Source: Sclerurus mexicanus (Eukaryota > Chordata > Aves > Passeriformes > Furnariidae). From it: a stretch of 64,000 nucleotides of DNA. Numbering within the stretch: the first letter of the stretch is position 1; every line of letters starts with the position of its first letter. The notes beneath the pieces are model-generated. The model was not told the origin of the DNA, did not search any database, and saw nothing but the letters and a program-made list of their open reading frames with translations. The stretch is from NCBI GenBank assembly GCA_013396755.1, contig VWZF01005810.1:3166949-3230948 (forward strand). The letters are read 5' to 3'. This document shows, piece after piece, positions 62,694 to 64,000 of this stretch. A program made the position numbers and the translations under genes.

Positions 62694-64000
62694 CGTATAC
62701 CAGTAATCCAGGCATATACCTGGGCTGGGATCTGTTCCATCTAACCAAATATCTGAGTTAGGAGGGTAGTAACACTAGGTGCTGTATGTTAATGGTTCAA
62801 GATGTCATGAAGATCTACAGCACAGATTCTGTGATATTAGCAGGTCTTTTGGGTAAGGGACCAGTGAGGAGCAGAACAAGGCTGTTTATTTGAGCAGGGA
62901 TCTTTTCTTCCTTTCTTCCTCCCTACTCAGATCTTCCCACTGCCTAAGATGATTCTGAGATATTGGACAAAAAACCCCACCAAAACCCAAACAAGACAAC
63001 TAAAAAGGGTTCCAGAGGTACTTTTCTTCTGTTAATCTCAGATTTGCAGAAACACGGTTCAGGTATTTTGAAGATAGAAAGTTGCTAGAATGACAGAAAG
63101 TTCAGGTTTGTATTAGAGGAGGGAAAAAAAGAATGGCAAACCCCCCATCATTATTTCCTCTAGGACAAGAGGCTTCACAGGGAGAGAAGTCTGTGAAACA
63201 AAGTAATTACTTCTGTTGTTATCACTCTGAACAGTACAAGCAGTATCAGAGCCTTCACCTTCATTCAGCTTAAATACTAATTTAGCCTTTTCATTCATAG
63301 CATCTGTACATCCTCCTGTGTCTAGCCACAGAATATTAAAACCCTGTGCATATTTGTCAGTGATACAGAAGATTTTTCCTTACAGATAATTTTCATTCCT
63401 GATAGAAAGATGAATTAGAATTGGATTTGCAATGAGAGAATCTAGGCTCATTTCCCAATTCTGCTGTATACATCTTACAGCCTTGGGCAAATCTTAGCTG
63501 TGTCTGTTCTGAGCTATTTGGGGCAGGCACTTTCTCATTTGCTATCCATACTTGCAGTGCTTAGCACAAAAGGGGACTCCAACCACTCATGAGTAACCAG
63601 TAACAGATGGTTTTAAGTTGTCAGTGTGACTAGGTATTCCCACTCTGATAGTTTTTGTAGCAATTTTAATCTTTTAGGAAATCTTGCCAATGGGCCAAAA
63701 CAGGAGACGTGTAAAAGAAAAATTAAATGCAGGAGTCCATTTTCAAAATATCTCTTTTCCAGCTCTAAAATATAGAAAAGACTTTCCACTGTAGGAACTG
63801 AGACACATTGGACATACTGGCAAAGTCCTGCTAAAGCCAAATGTCAGTGCTGTGCTTAGTTAAATCCACAGTGAGCTTGTCTTTTTTACTTCCAGAAATG
63901 GAGTAAAGAACTCTTTTGGGACAGATATTTCCTTCATATCTTGCTTGCATTCACTCAGATGAGCTTTTCACAATTCGAGTTTCCCCATTTGGCAGTACTT
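62694..64000. other. Non-coding right edge of the window
   Basis: AT-rich sequence with an A/C-rich low-complexity tract at 62968-63000. No exon, RNA gene or transposon is recognised up to the window end. Confidence 0.5.
62968..63000. repeat. A/C-rich low-complexity tract
   Basis: A runs separated by C runs, of the same CAAA/CCAAAA type as the tracts at 9753 and 11040. It is one of the few A-rich tracts on the plus strand right of the CpG island. Confidence 0.65.

Noticed and set aside
62447..62761. 104-codon plus-strand frame
   Set aside because: It crosses the antisense of a CR1 tail, so it is repeat-derived.

Overview
This window looks like vertebrate nuclear DNA from a bird, probably a neoavian and quite possibly a passerine. 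Four 5'-truncated CR1 LINE copies carry the avian CR1 3' end. Two solo LTRs match endogenous-retrovirus LTR families that I know as abundant in songbird-type genomes. The rest is AT-rich, intron-like or intergenic sequence around one CpG island. I see no prokaryotic gene organisation, no tRNA or rRNA gene, no CRISPR array and no complete protein-coding gene. Nearly all ATG-to-stop frames of 60-260 codons here look like chance frames or lie inside repeats.

Layout. Positions 1-36500 are AT-rich sequence with one ERV LTR (about 4072-5197), one CR1 fragment (31242-31520, minus strand) and A-rich CAAA-type tracts. Positions 36510-37700 are a strong CpG island interrupted by a run of 250 N (36821-37070); it is the obvious promoter in the window. 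Positions 37700-64000 are AT-rich again, with a young CR1 (40160-40832), an old diverged CR1 that keeps part of its reverse-transcriptase region (about 41730-42965), an ERVL-type solo LTR (48315-48892) and a short CR1 tail (62551-62693, minus strand).

Interpretation. By eye, the plus strand is richer in A+C left of the island and richer in G+T right of it. That is what transcription-associated asymmetry would give if two genes diverge from the island, one leftward on the minus strand and one rightward on the plus strand. Several splice-bounded open segments fit those directions: minus-strand 32781-32859, 30666-30719, 14397-14507 and 1-52, and plus-strand 57656-57850. I could not link them by reading phase or assign them to a known gene, so they are low-to-moderate confidence candidate exons.

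I did not find a clearly new biological system. The most interesting non-repeat signals are a perfect 27-bp palindrome at 16849-16875 containing a consensus-type steroid-receptor element, two other perfect hairpins (48121-48150 and 60431-60457), a pair of RFX X-box-like motifs at 44407-44448, and a CTCF-like core at 58059-58070.
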